A stretch of DNA of 64,000 nucleotides from Fagopyrum homotropicum (taxonomy: Eukaryota > Streptophyta > Magnoliopsida > Caryophyllales > Polygonaceae): NCBI GenBank assembly GCA_033239125.1, contig BSWB01000001.1, forward strand, positions 112,462,916 through 112,526,915. Reading direction: 5' to 3'. The position numbers and the translations under genes were made by a program. Below, piece after piece: positions 11,159-22,695 of the stretch. Position 1 is the first letter of the stretch. The number at the start of each line of letters is the position of its first letter. The notes beneath the pieces are model-generated. The model saw only the letters and a program-made list of their open reading frames with translations. It did not search any database and was not told where the DNA came from.

Positions 11159-12923
11159 TGTTAACATGAAATATTGTGATATTTTAGGCACGTTTTCTAA
11201 GTGTTTTTGATTCGTATTGATAGTCTTTGATTTAGCATTGTTGCATTTGTGAGCTAGTTTGCCTATATTGTCGATATGGGTGTCTACACTAGCTTTATGT
11301 TGATTATAGGTGATTGAGAGCCATTTCCGAACGGAATCGAGCAAAGATGAGTTGATTGAGTGTGTCCATGGATTGAAGACATTCTTAGGAGCAAAATGAG
11401 TGTCAACTTCAGGAATGCACGGGGCTAGGGAAGAATCACGTTCTTACCCTAAATCACGCTCTAAAATACGGCCGTACTACAAACCACGTTCAGTTCCACG
11501 GCCGTGGAACCCTGCAGGAGAAGCGTGATTCATTCCAGGAGCTTTTACGGTCGTGGAATCCATGGTTCAAACCGTGTTGATTCTCACGCTTTAAATTACG
11601 GTCGTGGAACCTTCCATGACCGTGATCTTGGCGATCTTTTTCGCCACATTTTAAAGCCACGATCTTTTGAAGATTGGGCCGGGCCGATATTTTATCTTGC
11701 CCTATAAAAAGGCGGACGAAGGGAGATTCCGTCATCCTCGCTTATCCCCGCTTAGACGCACTTTGCGACCTCGCTTTAGAGTTACGCTTGCACCTTCACT
11801 TTGGAGATTTTGGCGGTTCTTGCAAAAGACGTATTTTGCCCCTTTCCTTAGAGTTGCCCTAATCTCGCACTTTTGGTGGAGATTGCTGTGGAGATTTCCG
11901 GATTGACGGAAGATTGAAGTTTTTGGAAGATTGTTGCAAGAAGAATTCTCTTCTTGTTTAGGTTTGATTTAGAAGACGGATTGACATCCCGTTCTTCCTT
12001 CTTTCCTAAGATTGCGCTTGTTTGCCTTATTCTGAATGTATTGACAATATTCATTCTTGATTGTGACATTGAGATTGGTTTGAAGTTTATTGAAAGTTTT
12101 CGGAAGTTTTCATCTTTCAATCTTTTAATCTTTGAATTTGATATCATAATGATGATTGTTGGCTAAAAACCCTTAACAATTCTAAGGTGAAGGGTTGATA
12201 GTTGTGGCTTAGATGATGATAGATTGATCGTAAACAGATTAGACCCTGAGAGTTAGAGAGAATCGTCGACGAACCCTAAATCATGGTTTGTTCTTGAGTT
12301 CCACGACCGTGGAATCTCAAGATCCACCCGTAATTTCCCTTAAGTTTACGAACCTGCTTTTACTTTGATTCAAGGTTAAAGATTTGCTTTAACTTAGTTT
12401 AGGCTTGCCTTTTCTAGGTGGTAGTGAAGCCTCAACAACCTCTACCTCGATTGTGAGTGTCATACCTTAATCGATTTAGTTAGTCTTGATCCTTGGATTA
12501 CAAGTTTGGGTATTTGACATTAATTCTCATCTTTAGAACCTTTCTATATTGAAGCCTCAACAACCTGTATAGAGAGTTTCTTGTAGGTGAGTCATATAAG
12601 GTTTTTGGAACTTCACCGTACGATTACCTTACATTAGTATACCTTTGCATATCTTAACTATGTCCTTATATTATTAGTATATCTTGAATCGATTGCCACA
12701 GCTGGATACTTGGGTCTTTAGGATTGTTGTTTTCCCAATATTTGCAAAGTTTCATACATTTACTTGCTTGACGATCTATAACTGGATTTAACCCCCCAAA
12801 TCCCTGTCTTCGATACTCTGGAATTCTTGCTTAACTACATCGATCCGTACACTGCGGGTTCGCTTGCTTGATTCTAGTTTTATAAATTTAAAGCTTATTT
12901 GCACGCACGTTTAGGGGCGAACA
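11159..12923 (+). repeat. 5' LTR of Athila B
   Basis: 1765 bp. It contains the perfect 16-bp palindrome TTCCACGGCCGTGGAA at 11494-11509, the variant CCACGACCGTGG at 12301-12312, and related ACGGCCGT/ACGGTCGTGG words at 11468-11475, 11549-11558 and 11599-11608. A TATA-like CCTATAAAAAGG is at 11700-11711. GAAGCCTCAACAACCT occurs twice (12426 and 12551). Confidence 0.93.
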
Positions 12924-12929
12924 AGTTTT

Positions 12930-12947
12930 TGGCGCCGTTGCCGGGGA
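12930..12947 (+). promoter_or_regulatory. Primer-binding site of Athila B
   Basis: TGGCGCCGTTGCCGGGGA, six bases downstream of the LTR end, is the canonical Athila-type priming site. Confidence 0.9.
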
Positions 12948-13025
12948 TTTGGTTTAGACCGAATTCGGTAGCCGGTTCTCAAGCTTGGGAGCTTTGCTCT
13001 CGTTATTTGATATTTCTTTGAGTGC

Positions 13026-14909
13026 ATGCGCAGGTCTAGGAACACCGAAGACCTCTTACCTCTTGATCAAGAGCTTGAGAGGACTTTAAGGCAAAAGCGC
13101 AAGGAAAAGAAGATGGTTGAAGAACACGAACGTGATCTTCAAGCGGAGTTGGCGGAGAAGGAAGCTCAACTCCAATGGAATGAGAACATCCGCCGGGATG
13201 AAATGGATCATCATCAATCTCAAGTTAACAATCTACAGGATATGATCTTCCAAATGAGGATAGAACTAAGCGACCTTAAGAATAAGGGAAGCAAGAAATC
13301 CTCAAGAAGGGCATCAAGATCTAGAAGAAGAGGTCACTCATCCGCTGATGATAGTGATTCTTCCATGCCACCGCTAGAGGAGATTGATCCCACAATCAAT
13401 GTGAATCCTTTCTATCCACGGGGAGCTGCTAATCGTCGTGTTCCACCTAGGAATGCGAGGATCGAACGTGTAGATGATGAGCCAAGAACTCTTGGCCAAC
13501 GGATGGATCCAACACAACAACCGCGCCGTTTGGGCGTGAATTTTGATGCTGAAGATGTGCAAGGGTTTAGCTTCAACCCTCAAGTCATTACTCTTGTTCG
13601 CCAAAACCAATTTGGCGGGACAAGCGCTGAATCTCCACATCAACACTTGCAAAACTTTGAGTGTATGATGGAGACAATGAGACCGAAGAGTGCTACTACC
13701 AACAACTATAAGCTCAAGCCCTTCTTCTTCTCCTTGAAGGGGAAAGCGTTGTCTTGGTACCAAGCTCTTCCTAGGGGGAAACTAGACACGTGGGAAGACC
13801 TTTCCACGGAGTTCCACACCAAATTTTTTCCGCCATCCAAAACGGCGGAACTTAGAGGTAAGATCAATGCATTTTCCATGAGATCTAACGAAAGTTTGTT
13901 TCAATCATGGGAAAGGTTTCAGGACTTGTTATTGGATTGCCCTCATCATGGCATATCCAAGCTTGCATTGCTGGAAATTTACTACAAGGGGCTGGATGCG
14001 GGGACGCAATTCAACCTCCAATCCCTCTCATGTGGAACATTCATGGACATGAGAGAAGATGACGCTTGGGACTTCATTGAGAAGCAAGCAAGGGTCATAG
14101 AGAAGTATTCCCACCGGAAAGTGGAGGGAAATCGTGTGGAGCAAGGAGCAAAGCTCACACATGAAGCTCAAAATCAGATTTTCTCCCTCAACAATGAGAT
14201 CAAAGAGTTGAAGGAGGCTATCAAGACCAACTTCCCAAAGCAACAAGGGAAGGATGTTGGCTATTTGGGCAACAACAATGGCGGTGATAACACCAACCGC
14301 AACAACAAAAACAACAATAACCGGAACAACAACCGGAATAACAATTGGAATGGAAACAACAACAACCGGAACAACAATAGGGGTTTAAACAATAACAATT
14401 GGCGCTCCAATCAACAAAATTCCGGTAACTCTTATCCTTCCAATGCTAATTCACTAACTCCACCTTCCTCTTCCTCTACTCCTTTGAAAAGCCAGGGGCA
14501 ATCATCCAATGGAGGAAACAATACGGGAAAGGAGAAACCCGATCCCATGTTGGAAACGATTTTGGGAAAGCTTCAATGGTTGGAGAACTGCATCATTAAG
14601 GTTGACGATCAAATTTCTAAGGTTGATAAAGCTCAAAAGGTTTTAGAAAACCAAATGTTCAGCCATGCGGAGGAAGTTCCTAGGAATCAAGGGAAACTTC
14701 CAGGAAAGACGGAGGACAACCCTAAGGGAAGGGTGATGGCAATCACAACTAGGAGCGGAGTGACTACCACCGATCCGCAACCTAAGTTCGTTGAAGTCCC
14801 CGTAGGGAAAGACAAAGAGAAGGGGAAGGAGAAGGAAGATGTCTACATTCCTCCTCCAGCTTATAAACCTCCCTACCATTCCCTCAATCTAGAGCGAGAG
14901 CGCACCTAG
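13026..14909 (+). CDS. Athila B gag, reading into the protease linker
   Basis: A 627-residue ORF starting MRRSRNTEDLLPLDQ 79 bp after the primer-binding site. A strongly charged coiled coil spans about residues 15-90 and a Ser/Arg-rich basic patch about 92-110. The gag core (YKLKPFFFSLKGKALSWYQ, SWERFQDLLLDCPHHG) covers about 200-370. An Asn-rich low-complexity segment (about 415-480) and a second short coiled coil follow. The frame then passes through MAITTRSG, the protease-side linker, and ends out of frame after YIPPPAYKPP. A one-base frameshift near 14877 separates it from protease; element A keeps the homologous linker open. No CCHC knuckle is visible. Confidence 0.87.
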   Translation: MRRSRNTEDLLPLDQELERTLRQKRKEKKMVEEHERDLQAELAEKEAQLQWNENIRRDEMDHHQSQVNNLQDMIFQMRIELSDLKNKGSKKSSRRASRSRRRGHSSADDSDSSMPPLEEIDPTINVNPFYPRGAANRRVPPRNARIERVDDEPRTLGQRMDPTQQPRRLGVNFDAEDVQGFSFNPQVITLVRQNQFGGTSAESPHQHLQNFECMMETMRPKSATTNNYKLKPFFFSLKGKALSWYQALPRGKLDTWEDLSTEFHTKFFPPSKTAELRGKINAFSMRSNESLFQSWERFQDLLLDCPHHGISKLALLEIYYKGLDAGTQFNLQSLSCGTFMDMREDDAWDFIEKQARVIEKYSHRKVEGNRVEQGAKLTHEAQNQIFSLNNEIKELKEAIKTNFPKQQGKDVGYLGNNNGGDNTNRNNKNNNNRNNNRNNNWNGNNNNRNNNRGLNNNNWRSNQQNSGNSYPSNANSLTPPSSSSTPLKSQGQSSNGGNNTGKEKPDPMLETILGKLQWLENCIIKVDDQISKVDKAQKVLENQMFSHAEEVPRNQGKLPGKTEDNPKGRVMAITTRSGVTTTDPQPKFVEVPVGKDKEKGKEKEDVYIPPPAYKPPYHSLNLERERT

Positions 14910-15939
14910 ATAAACAGTTTGGTAAGTTCATAGAACTCATGAGCAAGCTGCATATTAATATACCATTTATTGATGCTATTGTAGGTATGCCGGCTTATGG
15001 CAAGTTCTTGAAGGAGCTCCTCTCCAACAAGAGGAAACTAGAAGACTTCGGAGAGGTTAAGATGAGTTCGGATTCTTCGGATCTCATCAAGACCATGAAG
15101 GAGAAAATGCCCCCAAAGCTAAAGGATCCGGGGTCATTTTGCATTCCCATAGGAGTGGGAGATGTCACATACGATGCGTTATGTGACTTAGGAGCAAGTG
15201 TGAGCATCATACCACTTGCATTGTGTAGGAAGATCGGTTTAGGCGACCCTAAACCGGTGAAGATGACGTTGTACATGGCGGATCGATCCATCACTCGCCC
15301 GTCGGTATCGTAGAAGACGTCCCGGTCAAGCTCGGTAAATTCTTTGTTCCCAATGATTTTGTTGTGCTTGACATTCCTGCAGACAGTCCGGTCTCGATCA
15401 TACTCGGAAGACCGTTTCTTGCAACTTCCGGCTGCATAGTCGATTACAAGAATGGTAGACTCGCTTTTGATATAGGAGAAGAGAAAGTAGAGTTCGTTCT
15501 TTCCACTCTAGTGAAGGAGCCAATCTTTGATGAGGATGTATTCGATATCCAAGACGAAGAAGGGTTGTCTAGGGAGGAGGTAAGTGCGATTCTCTTTAAC
15601 GATCCTTTACAAAAAGTTATCACTATGAGTCTAACAAATGTAGGGGAAGACGAAGAGTGCAATGAGGTGATTGAAGCCTTAGAGGCACAAGAAGAGATGC
15701 ATGAAGTGGAGTTCGAAAAACTCCACGATGAGGCAGAAAATGTGAGAATCTACGGTCACACACTGTATTCCACGGCCGTGGATTTCACACCCAAATCCGT
15801 GTCCCACTCCAGGGGGTTATACGGTCGTGGAGAAGACATGACAACCGTATTTCCCTTCCACGCCCTAAACCACGGCCGTGGAGGACAAGAGGAACCCGTA
15901 ATTTTGGGCGTGGAAAGGAGTGATCGAGACACTTTTTAA
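14880..15939 (+). pseudogene. Athila B aspartic protease and linker to RT
   Basis: The first part (to 15313) includes LHINIPFIDAIVGMPAYGKFLKE and FCIPIGVGDVTYDALCDLGAS, the plant-type protease active site. A one-base deletion near 15300 shifts the frame; the second part resumes with EDVPVKLGKFF and IILGRPFLATSG. An acidic stretch and a variable linker (15750-15940) contain CCACGGCCGTGG at 15770-15781 and 15870-15881 plus TACGGTCGTGGAG at 15819-15831. A TAA at 15937-15939 ends the ORF, but the same frame stays open from there into reverse transcriptase. Confidence 0.82.
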
Positions 15940-16890
15940 CCTTCTTCTGATTCTTCTCCCACACACTCAACACCCTTAGAAACTTCTAAGGAGACATCGG
16001 AAGCTTCTCAAGGATCATTGGAAGCTCCGAAAGCAATGGAACTCAAACCACTTCCTACTCATCTAAGGTACGCTTTTCTAGGACCTAATTCTACCTTCCC
16101 GGTTATTGTTAGTTCCGATCTAAGCATAGATGAACATAATCAGCTCATGATCGTCCTTAGGAAACATAGGAAAGCTTTAGGCTATACTATTGAGGACTTA
16201 TTAGGAATTAAACCCTCCCTATACATGCATAAGATACTAATGGAGGAAGATTTTAGAACTTCAAGACAACCTCAAAGGCGGTTGAATCCGACCATGAAGG
16301 AGGTTGTCAAGAAGGAAATTCTTAAGCTTCTTGATGCAGGTATCATCTACCCTATCTCCGATAGTAAGTGGGTGATTCCGGTTCAAGTAGTTCCGAAGAA
16401 GGGAGGAATGACGGTCATCACCAACAAAAACAACGAACTCATTCCTACCCGAACTGTGACGGGATGGCGGATGTGCATAGACTACCGCAAGCTCAACAAT
16501 GCAACGCGGAAGGATCATTTCCCATTGCCATTCATTGATCAAATGCTTGAAAGGTTAGCACAACATTCACATTTTTGCTACCTTGACGGTTATAGTGGTT
16601 TCTTTCAGATTCCGATACACCCAGATGATCAAGAGAAGACCACATTCACGTGCCCATGGGGTACGTTTGCTTATAGGAGAATGCCGTTCGGGCTTTGCAA
16701 CGCCCCAGCCACCTTCCAACGGTGCATGATGGCCATTTTCTCCGAATACGTAGAGGAAATCATGGAGGTCTTCATGGACGACTTCTCCGTATACGGTTCC
16801 TCTTTTAACGATTGCCTTTCTAACCTTTCTCTTGTTTTGAAAAGGTGTGAAGACACTAACCTAGTTCTTAATTGGTAGAAGTGTCAATTT
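15940..16890 (+). pseudogene. Athila B reverse transcriptase
   Basis: The frame runs from a Ser/Thr-rich linker into LRYAFLGPNSTFPVIVSSDL, then the palm motifs WRMCIDYRKLNNATRKDHFPLPF, YSGFFQIPIHP and FGLCNAPATFQRCM, and the catalytic box FMDDFSVYG (the Y/F-M-D-D type). It copies element RNA into DNA inside the particle. A TAG at 16876-16878, right after LVLNW, interrupts the palm/thumb join; the frame continues downstream without shift. It is absent from element A, so B shows what A has lost. Confidence 0.88.
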
Positions 16891-18570
16891 ATGGTTAAGG
16901 AAGGAATTGTATTAGGTCATTTAGTCTCTAGTAGAGGGATAGAAGTAGACAAGGCTAAGATAGAGACCATAGAGAAGCTTCCTCCCCCAACTTCGGTGAA
17001 AGGGATAAGAAGTTTCCTAGGACATGCTGGATTTTATAGACGTTTCATTAAGGACTTTTCTAAGATATCAAAACCTCTCACTAATCTATTGATGAAGGAT
17101 GCGGTTTTTGAGTTTTCGCAGGAATGTTTGGATGCGTTTAACACCATTCGGCAAGCTCTAATTTCAGCACCTATTATCCAACCCCCGGATTGGACTCTTC
17201 CCTTTGAGATTATGTGCGATGCTAGTGACGTAGCTATTGGAGTTGTTCTTGGACAACGAAAGGAAGGGCGAACCCATGCCATATACTACGCTAGCAAGAC
17301 GCTAGATGAAGCGCAGCTCAACTACGCCACTACCGAAAAAGAGTTTTTAGCCATTGTCTATGCTATTGACAAGTTTCGCTCTTATCTTGTAGGTGCAAAG
17401 GTGATTGTCTACACGGATCATGCTGCGATCTGGTACCTCCTTGCGAAGAAAGATGCGAAGCCAAGGCTAATTAGATGGATTCTTCTCCTACAAGAATTCG
17501 ATCTTGAGATCCGCAACAAGAAAGGTTCAGAAAATTCTGTTGCGGATCATTTGAGTCGCCTAACACATCTAGAGGACGACCATTTACCCATCGACGACTC
17601 CTTCCCGGACGAACACCTACACCTTATTGAGGAGTGCATCGATGTGATCTCCAAAGGTAACGAACCATGGTTTGCTGATTTTGTTAACTATTTGGTTTGT
17701 CAGGAGATACCACCCAGATTATCCTACGCACAAAGGAAGAAGTTCTTTAAGGATGTCCGGGAATACTTTTGGAACGAGCCTCTCCTCTTTAAGAGAGGTC
17801 CGGATGGCATCATTCGGCGATGTGTGCCGGAAGATGAGATGCAAAGTGTCATCCGCCATTGTCATTCACTACCTTGTGGAGGACACGCTAGTTCGAACAA
17901 GACTAGCGCAAAGGTATTGCAATCTGGATTCTTTTGGCCTACTTTGTTTAGAGATGTGCAATCCTTTGTTTCTTGCTGCGATGCTTGTCAAAGAACAGGC
18001 AATATCTCTAGGAGGAATGAGATGCCCCTCAACAACATCCAAGAGGTGGAGATTTTCGACGTTTGGGGAGTTGATTTTATGGGACCGTTCCCATCCTCTT
18101 GTGGAAACCAATACATACTATTGGCGGTAGATTACGTTTCTAGATGGGTGGAAGCAATTGCCTCTCCCACCAATGATGCCATGGTGGTGGTTAAGTTCTT
18201 CAACAAGACCATCTTCCCGCGATTTGGGACACCAAGGACTATCATTAGTGATGGAGGTTCTCACTTCATTGCCCGGCGCTTTGAAGCTCTTCTAACTAAG
18301 TATGGGGTTACTCACAAGATCGCTACCCCTTACCATCCACAAACAAGTGGACAAGTTGAGATCTCAAATAGGGAGATCAAAGGAATCTTAGAGAAGACGG
18401 TTTCAAGGACTAGGAAAGATTGGTCTTTGAAGCTTGACGATGCATTGTGGGCGTACCGGACTGCATACAAGACTCCCATAGGAACCACACCATACAACCT
18501 TGTGTATGGGAAGTCTTGTCACTTGCCGGTAGAGTTGGAGCACAAAGCGTTTTGGCTATCAAGTGGTTGA
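16891..18570 (+). CDS. Athila B RT thumb, RNase H and integrase core
   Basis: A 559-residue open segment, in frame with the upstream reverse transcriptase apart from the TAG at 16876. The RT connection (LGHAGFYRRFIKDFSKI) is followed by RNase H with MCDASDVAIG, ATTEKEFLAIVYA and VYTDHAAIWYLL. The integrase zinc finger (HCHSLPCGGHAS..CDACQR) and the catalytic core follow: Asp in VDFMGPFPSS, Asp in ISDGGSHF and Glu in SNREIKGILEK. RNase H removes the RNA template and integrase joins the cDNA to nuclear DNA. A one-base deletion near 18553 shifts the frame within KAFWAIKW, so the ORF ends early and the C-terminus continues in the next frame. Confidence 0.9.
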   Translation: MVKEGIVLGHLVSSRGIEVDKAKIETIEKLPPPTSVKGIRSFLGHAGFYRRFIKDFSKISKPLTNLLMKDAVFEFSQECLDAFNTIRQALISAPIIQPPDWTLPFEIMCDASDVAIGVVLGQRKEGRTHAIYYASKTLDEAQLNYATTEKEFLAIVYAIDKFRSYLVGAKVIVYTDHAAIWYLLAKKDAKPRLIRWILLLQEFDLEIRNKKGSENSVADHLSRLTHLEDDHLPIDDSFPDEHLHLIEECIDVISKGNEPWFADFVNYLVCQEIPPRLSYAQRKKFFKDVREYFWNEPLLFKRGPDGIIRRCVPEDEMQSVIRHCHSLPCGGHASSNKTSAKVLQSGFFWPTLFRDVQSFVSCCDACQRTGNISRRNEMPLNNIQEVEIFDVWGVDFMGPFPSSCGNQYILLAVDYVSRWVEAIASPTNDAMVVVKFFNKTIFPRFGTPRTIISDGGSHFIARRFEALLTKYGVTHKIATPYHPQTSGQVEISNREIKGILEKTVSRTRKDWSLKLDDALWAYRTAYKTPIGTTPYNLVYGKSCHLPVELEHKAFWLSSG

Positions 18571-18941
18571 ACTTCAGCATGAAGGAAGCGGGAGAGAAGC
18601 GTCTCCTAGACATCAATGAGCTGGATGAACTCCGCTTGAATGCTTATGAAAACGCTAAGATCTATAAGGAGAGAGCAAAGCGTTGGCATGATAAGCATAT
18701 CATTCCAAAGGACTTCAAAGAAGGAGATCAAGTTCTCCTCTTCAATTCAAGGCTTCGTCTCTTTCCAGGTAAGCTTAAATCTCGTTGGACCAGACCTTTT
18801 CTAATTAAGCGTATTTTCCCCCATGGTACAGTTGAAGTATGGGGTGAAACGGGCGGAAGCTTTAAGGTGAACGGCCAACGACTCAAGAAGTATATGCCGG
18901 AACTCCAAGCTGAAGAGTTCGCGCCTACCGCACTCGAATAA
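18555..18941 (+). pseudogene. Athila B integrase C-terminal region
   Basis: Continues the integrase after the frameshift: NFSMKEAGEKRLLDINELDELR, then FKEGDQVLLFNSRLRLFPGKLKSRW, the GPY/F-like module (here WTRPF in place of the usual WTGPF/Y), and VNGQRLKKYMPE. It ends at the TAA at 18939-18941. This region usually binds DNA non-specifically and influences target choice. No chromodomain is present, as expected for Athila. The Arg in place of Gly in the GPY/F motif differs from element A, which keeps WTGPY. Confidence 0.82.
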
Positions 18942-18974
18942 GTGCGAGATTGGTCTAGCTACAGACCTTAAACA

Positions 18975-19007
18975 AAGCGCTTCTTGGGAGGCAACCCAAG
19001 GTATTGC
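18975..19007 (+). promoter_or_regulatory. Conserved post-pol stem-loop shared by Athila A and B
   Basis: A 33-nt stretch starting AAGCGCTTCTTGGGAGGCAA and ending GGTATTGC lies 33 bp after the pol stop. It is identical to 24838-24870 in element A, while the flanks differ. TTGGG..CCCAA can form a short stem with an AGGCAA loop. Its position between pol and the env-position ORF fits an RNA signal, possibly a splice or export element; this is inference. Confidence 0.55.
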
Positions 19008-19732
19008 ATTTTTGTTTTGTTTTCGATTCATAGTTTAGCTTAGAATAGACGTTTTTACTTTGTTTTTGCCTTCGATTCCTTCCGGTATGTTCGTATTTTT
19101 GGATGTAGGAACGATGGAAAAGGAAAAGGGGAGGATAATGTTGAAGAAAAGTGACGAAATCTGGACTTTGGAACTTTACAGAGAGTTCCACGGCCTAAAC
19201 CACGGTCGTGACAGCTACAGTGCCCGTAATTTCCAAAAGCCTTTGAAAAATCACCAAAATCACGGTTCCGTACAGAACCACGGCCGTGGAACACCCCGAC
19301 AGACCGTGATTTTCAAAATTTTTCCTGTGACTATATAAACCACGTTCTTCACAAAAACCACCCACAAAACCCCTCTTCCACGACCTAAAAGCCGAATCCA
19401 CGCCTCCTCTCTCAATTCCTCGTTTCTTAATCGTTTTTAACGATTCTTCTTCCTAAACTGAAGCAAATTCGACCACCAACAAGATCCAAGCGACGAATCG
19501 AGTGGAAATTCACCAAGGAACGCGCAATTCGGATTTTTCAATCCGAAAAATAGGTTTTTCCACTCTTCTTGATCTTTGTCGATTTGGTTCGTTTTTGTTA
19601 GAGACTTTAGGAAGAACTGATTGAGATTGGAAGAAATTAGATTAGGACTGCCTGTTTGTGGAGATTGAGTATTGATTTGCTGAGATTTGAGAAATTCTGA
19701 GACGAATCACGGTTCCTGGGAGAACCACGGCC
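19008..19732 (+). other. Athila B spacer between pol and the third ORF
   Basis: Non-coding. It carries CCACGGCCGTGG at 19278-19289 and 19725-19736 and degenerate copies near 19188-19210 and 19707-19713. A TATA-like GACTATATAAACC occurs at 19327-19339, so an internal promoter or leader for the following ORF is possible. No gene is seen. Confidence 0.55.
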
Positions 19733-21337
19733 GTGGAATCTGTAGAACAGCCCGTAATTTCTGACAGAATGGACTTTGTGAGGAGAGTTTCGGGGAGGAT
19801 TAAGGAGAAGAAGAATAACCAGAACAAGAAGAGGAAGGGTAACCCCTCTTCCTCCTCATCCTCTAGAGCACCACCACCCTCTTCCCCTTCACCTCCATCA
19901 TCACCTTCCTCACCCTCACCACCTAGCCCTCGAGTACCGACCATCCATGAGGATCACCTTGCTGCACTCGAGAGGATCCATGAGAGACCTGTGATTGGTC
20001 CTAGGTACTTGTTGTTAGAGGAGCTAGTTCCTCTTAACATAGTTGATGACCTCACTTGGCTCTTAGATAGAGCCGGACTAGTTGTCTTCTCGGCTATCCG
20101 AGAAGACGCTTATGAGAAGATTACACGGGAGGTTGTGACTTCTTTCGAGCATAGCCACGTGGATAGGACCGTTTCTTTCCGTCTTATGGAAAGAAACTAT
20201 GACTTTAGCATCCGTGAGTTTGGGACTTTCTTTGGGTTTCAGGAGACCTTTAACGGTCGCTTTCCTAGTGGCGTTTACGCCAAGGATTTTTGGGAGGAGG
20301 TAGCGATGATCTACGCCAGCGAGAACCGCTGACAACCTGCTGATACCAAGGCTAGGTTGATGTACCACCTAGCCTTGAAGATTGCTCACCGTGTTCTTTC
20401 GGAGTGTCTCTTTCCTAGGACGGAGACGCCCCAAAAGATCAAGATGGATGAGCTCTTTTTGCTTTACTCCATGCTGTATGGGCGCCGAGCTGACTGTGCC
20501 ACCCTCTTGGCTGCTACAATGAGCAAGCTCAAGAACAAGAGGAAGGGCAACATTGGATACGGTGGGATCGTTACCCACCTTGCTAGGAGCTTGGGTGTTG
20601 ATTTTTCTGCTTGTACCCGCATACCGGCCGTTCCTTTAGGTCTTCATGCCTTCATGACTAGAGGGCTCATCTTCCCCACTCATAGAGGTCCGCCTTATGC
20701 GGCCATGCCTTGGGAAAGCAGGACAGGTAGGGGTATAGAGTGGCTACCGGAGTACTCCATTATGGCGGGACGCCATAATTGGAAGGAGACGTTCGCTGCT
20801 ATGCATGCGAACAGGATAGCAGCTCCCCCATATGTCCCACCACCAGTTGTTGAGGAGGAGGAGATGGGAGATCAGTTTGAGGGTGGAGGAGGAGCCGAGC
20901 AGGAGTTTGGCACGTTTCCGGATCAGCCGGAGGCGGCCCCCGATGCACCTAGACGTTCTCCACGTCCAACTAGAGCTTCAGGCTCGTCTTCTCGCCGCGC
21001 TAGCGTGAGTGAGAGACCTACATGGATGACCACACCTCCTGCATGGTACGGAGCTCCACCTCCTTGGTCCACAGAGCAGACAGCAGCACCAGCACCAGCA
21101 CCAGCCCCATCCGACGCTTCAGCATGGTACAGTCAGGCTCCGGGATGGTATGAGTAGATGCCGGATTGGGCTACTGGCCTTTCAGAGAGAGTAGGAGCAT
21201 TGGAGATCCGAGCCGATGCTAGAGATGGACGCTTAGACGACCTCGACCACATGATGAGGGATGTCTACCGCCAGCAGTTTGGGCGGTTTTATGATCCTAG
21301 CTTCTCTCCATTCCCGCCTCCACCAGCGCCGCAGTGA
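19733..21337 (+). pseudogene. Athila env-position ORF (ATHILA ORF1-like)
   Basis: A single frame of 534 codons starting MESVEQPVISDRM, broken by TGA at 20330-20332 and TAG at 21155-21157. After a basic patch and a Ser/Pro-rich segment (about residues 35-65) comes the conserved core EDHLAALERI, GPRYLLLEELVPL, VSFRLMERNYDFSIREFGTFFGF, then KIKMDELFLLYSMLYGRR and TRIPAVPLGLHAFMTRGLIF. The C-terminal half is Pro/Ala/Trp-rich and a short coiled-coil-like tail follows the TAG. It resembles the plant ATHILA ORF1 / transposon-protein family of unknown function. No convincing signal peptide or transmembrane helix is seen, so calling it an envelope would be unsafe. Element A has no counterpart. Confidence 0.72.
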
Positions 21338-22695
21338 TTGATTGCATGACCGTTCGCTTTAGCCATTCCACCGCCACTTTCTGAGTTTCTTTTTCTTTTC
21401 TTCTTTTCTTTCTTTCTTTTGAACATTAGGGACAATGTCCGTCCTAAGTATGGGGTGGGATGTACTAAAAGTTTGTAATAACTGTTACTCACTATGTTTG
21501 CTTCTATTCGAGACTATCATTGCATGTTCATTATATTGTTGCACGTTTCATTATTGCATTGCATGAAAAAGAACTTGAAAAACCCATAAAAATTGAAAAT
21601 TTTGAAAATTTTGTGCTTCTAATGAATTGAGATGATTTCTATGATAATCACTACTTGTGAATTGAGTTTGATGACAATTGCATGCTTAAAAGATTAGTGA
21701 ATTGAAAAGAAATTGAATGCGTTGATTGTGCTTCTTTTGCAAGTTTCATAATGTGAAGAATGTTACCTAAATCATGTTGAGAAATTGAAGTTGAAATGAC
21801 ACTATAAGTTCTTATACTTCTTGTTGAGATGATTAAGGCAATTCGATTTTTTCTTTCTTCTTTCTTTGATCATTTTAGCTCCTCATTAAAATATTGACCT
21901 CCTTTACCTATCCGGGAATTTGGAGAAGTGAATGAAAAAGGCATGTTTGATGTGGGAGGGCCATGAGAGCAATTATTTGCAATCAAAAGAATAGAAAGGA
22001 ATTCTAGGTTTGGGGAAGTCAATCATGATGATGAGTAACTCGGCACCATTCACATAGCCGGGTGTTTGTGTCTTGCCAAAGTCGGATTGAGCGATATTCC
22101 TAGCGGATTATGGTATGTGCGCTAAGGGTTTGAGGCATCTCGTAAAAATTGAGAAACGCCAATCTCCTAGGCTTCGGTTTTTGTGCACCTCTGTCCATAA
22201 CTCCAAAAGTAAAGTCGAAAAATGAAAGGAAGAAGAGCGAAGCTCTAAGTTGAAGTGTTGCGGAAATCGCAAAAGAAGAAGAAGAGTAGTTGTCCACTTT
22301 CCCGGATTCATGCACCACATTCCTTAAAGTTTCCTTCCCTTTCCACATTCTAGACCTTTTCTTTGAAAGTCCTTAAGATCAAAAGAATGGTATATGACTT
22401 GGTGATCTAAATTGAAGTTTCTTATGATTGATTTTGATAATGTTTGAAGGTTATGATGCTTGTATGGAAGTTTAATTAATTCATGAGTTTTCTTTACTCT
22501 TTACTCTTTGATTAAGTGTATGAAAGTCTTACAAACGATTGAAGCAAGGTTTGAGAATGATCTATTCTTTAGAAGGCACATTCCTCCAAAAGAAGTATTG
22601 CTTTGAGAAGGTACACATATTTCATCCTAACTTTTGTTTAAAGCTTTTTGAAAGACCTTGATTAGGGACAAGCAAGTGTTAAGTATGGGGTTATT
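21338..22695 (+). other. Athila B 3' untranslated region with polypurine tract
   Basis: Non-coding, T/A-rich. It contains GGGACAATGTCCGTCCTAAGTATGGGGTGGGATG-type sequence at 21429-21463 (start given; the matching block in element A is near 25189) and a second AAGTATGGGG at 22681-22690, directly before the LTR. The GAGTAACTCGGCACCATTCACATAGCCGGG-type block at 22033 is shared with element A at 30751, marking a conserved 3' region. Short minus ORFs here are not supported. Confidence 0.7.

Noticed and set aside
19733..21337. Retroviral envelope gene in Athila B
   Set aside because: Position fits, but no signal peptide, transmembrane helix or cleavage site is visible and the core resembles the ATHILA ORF1-type family of unknown function.
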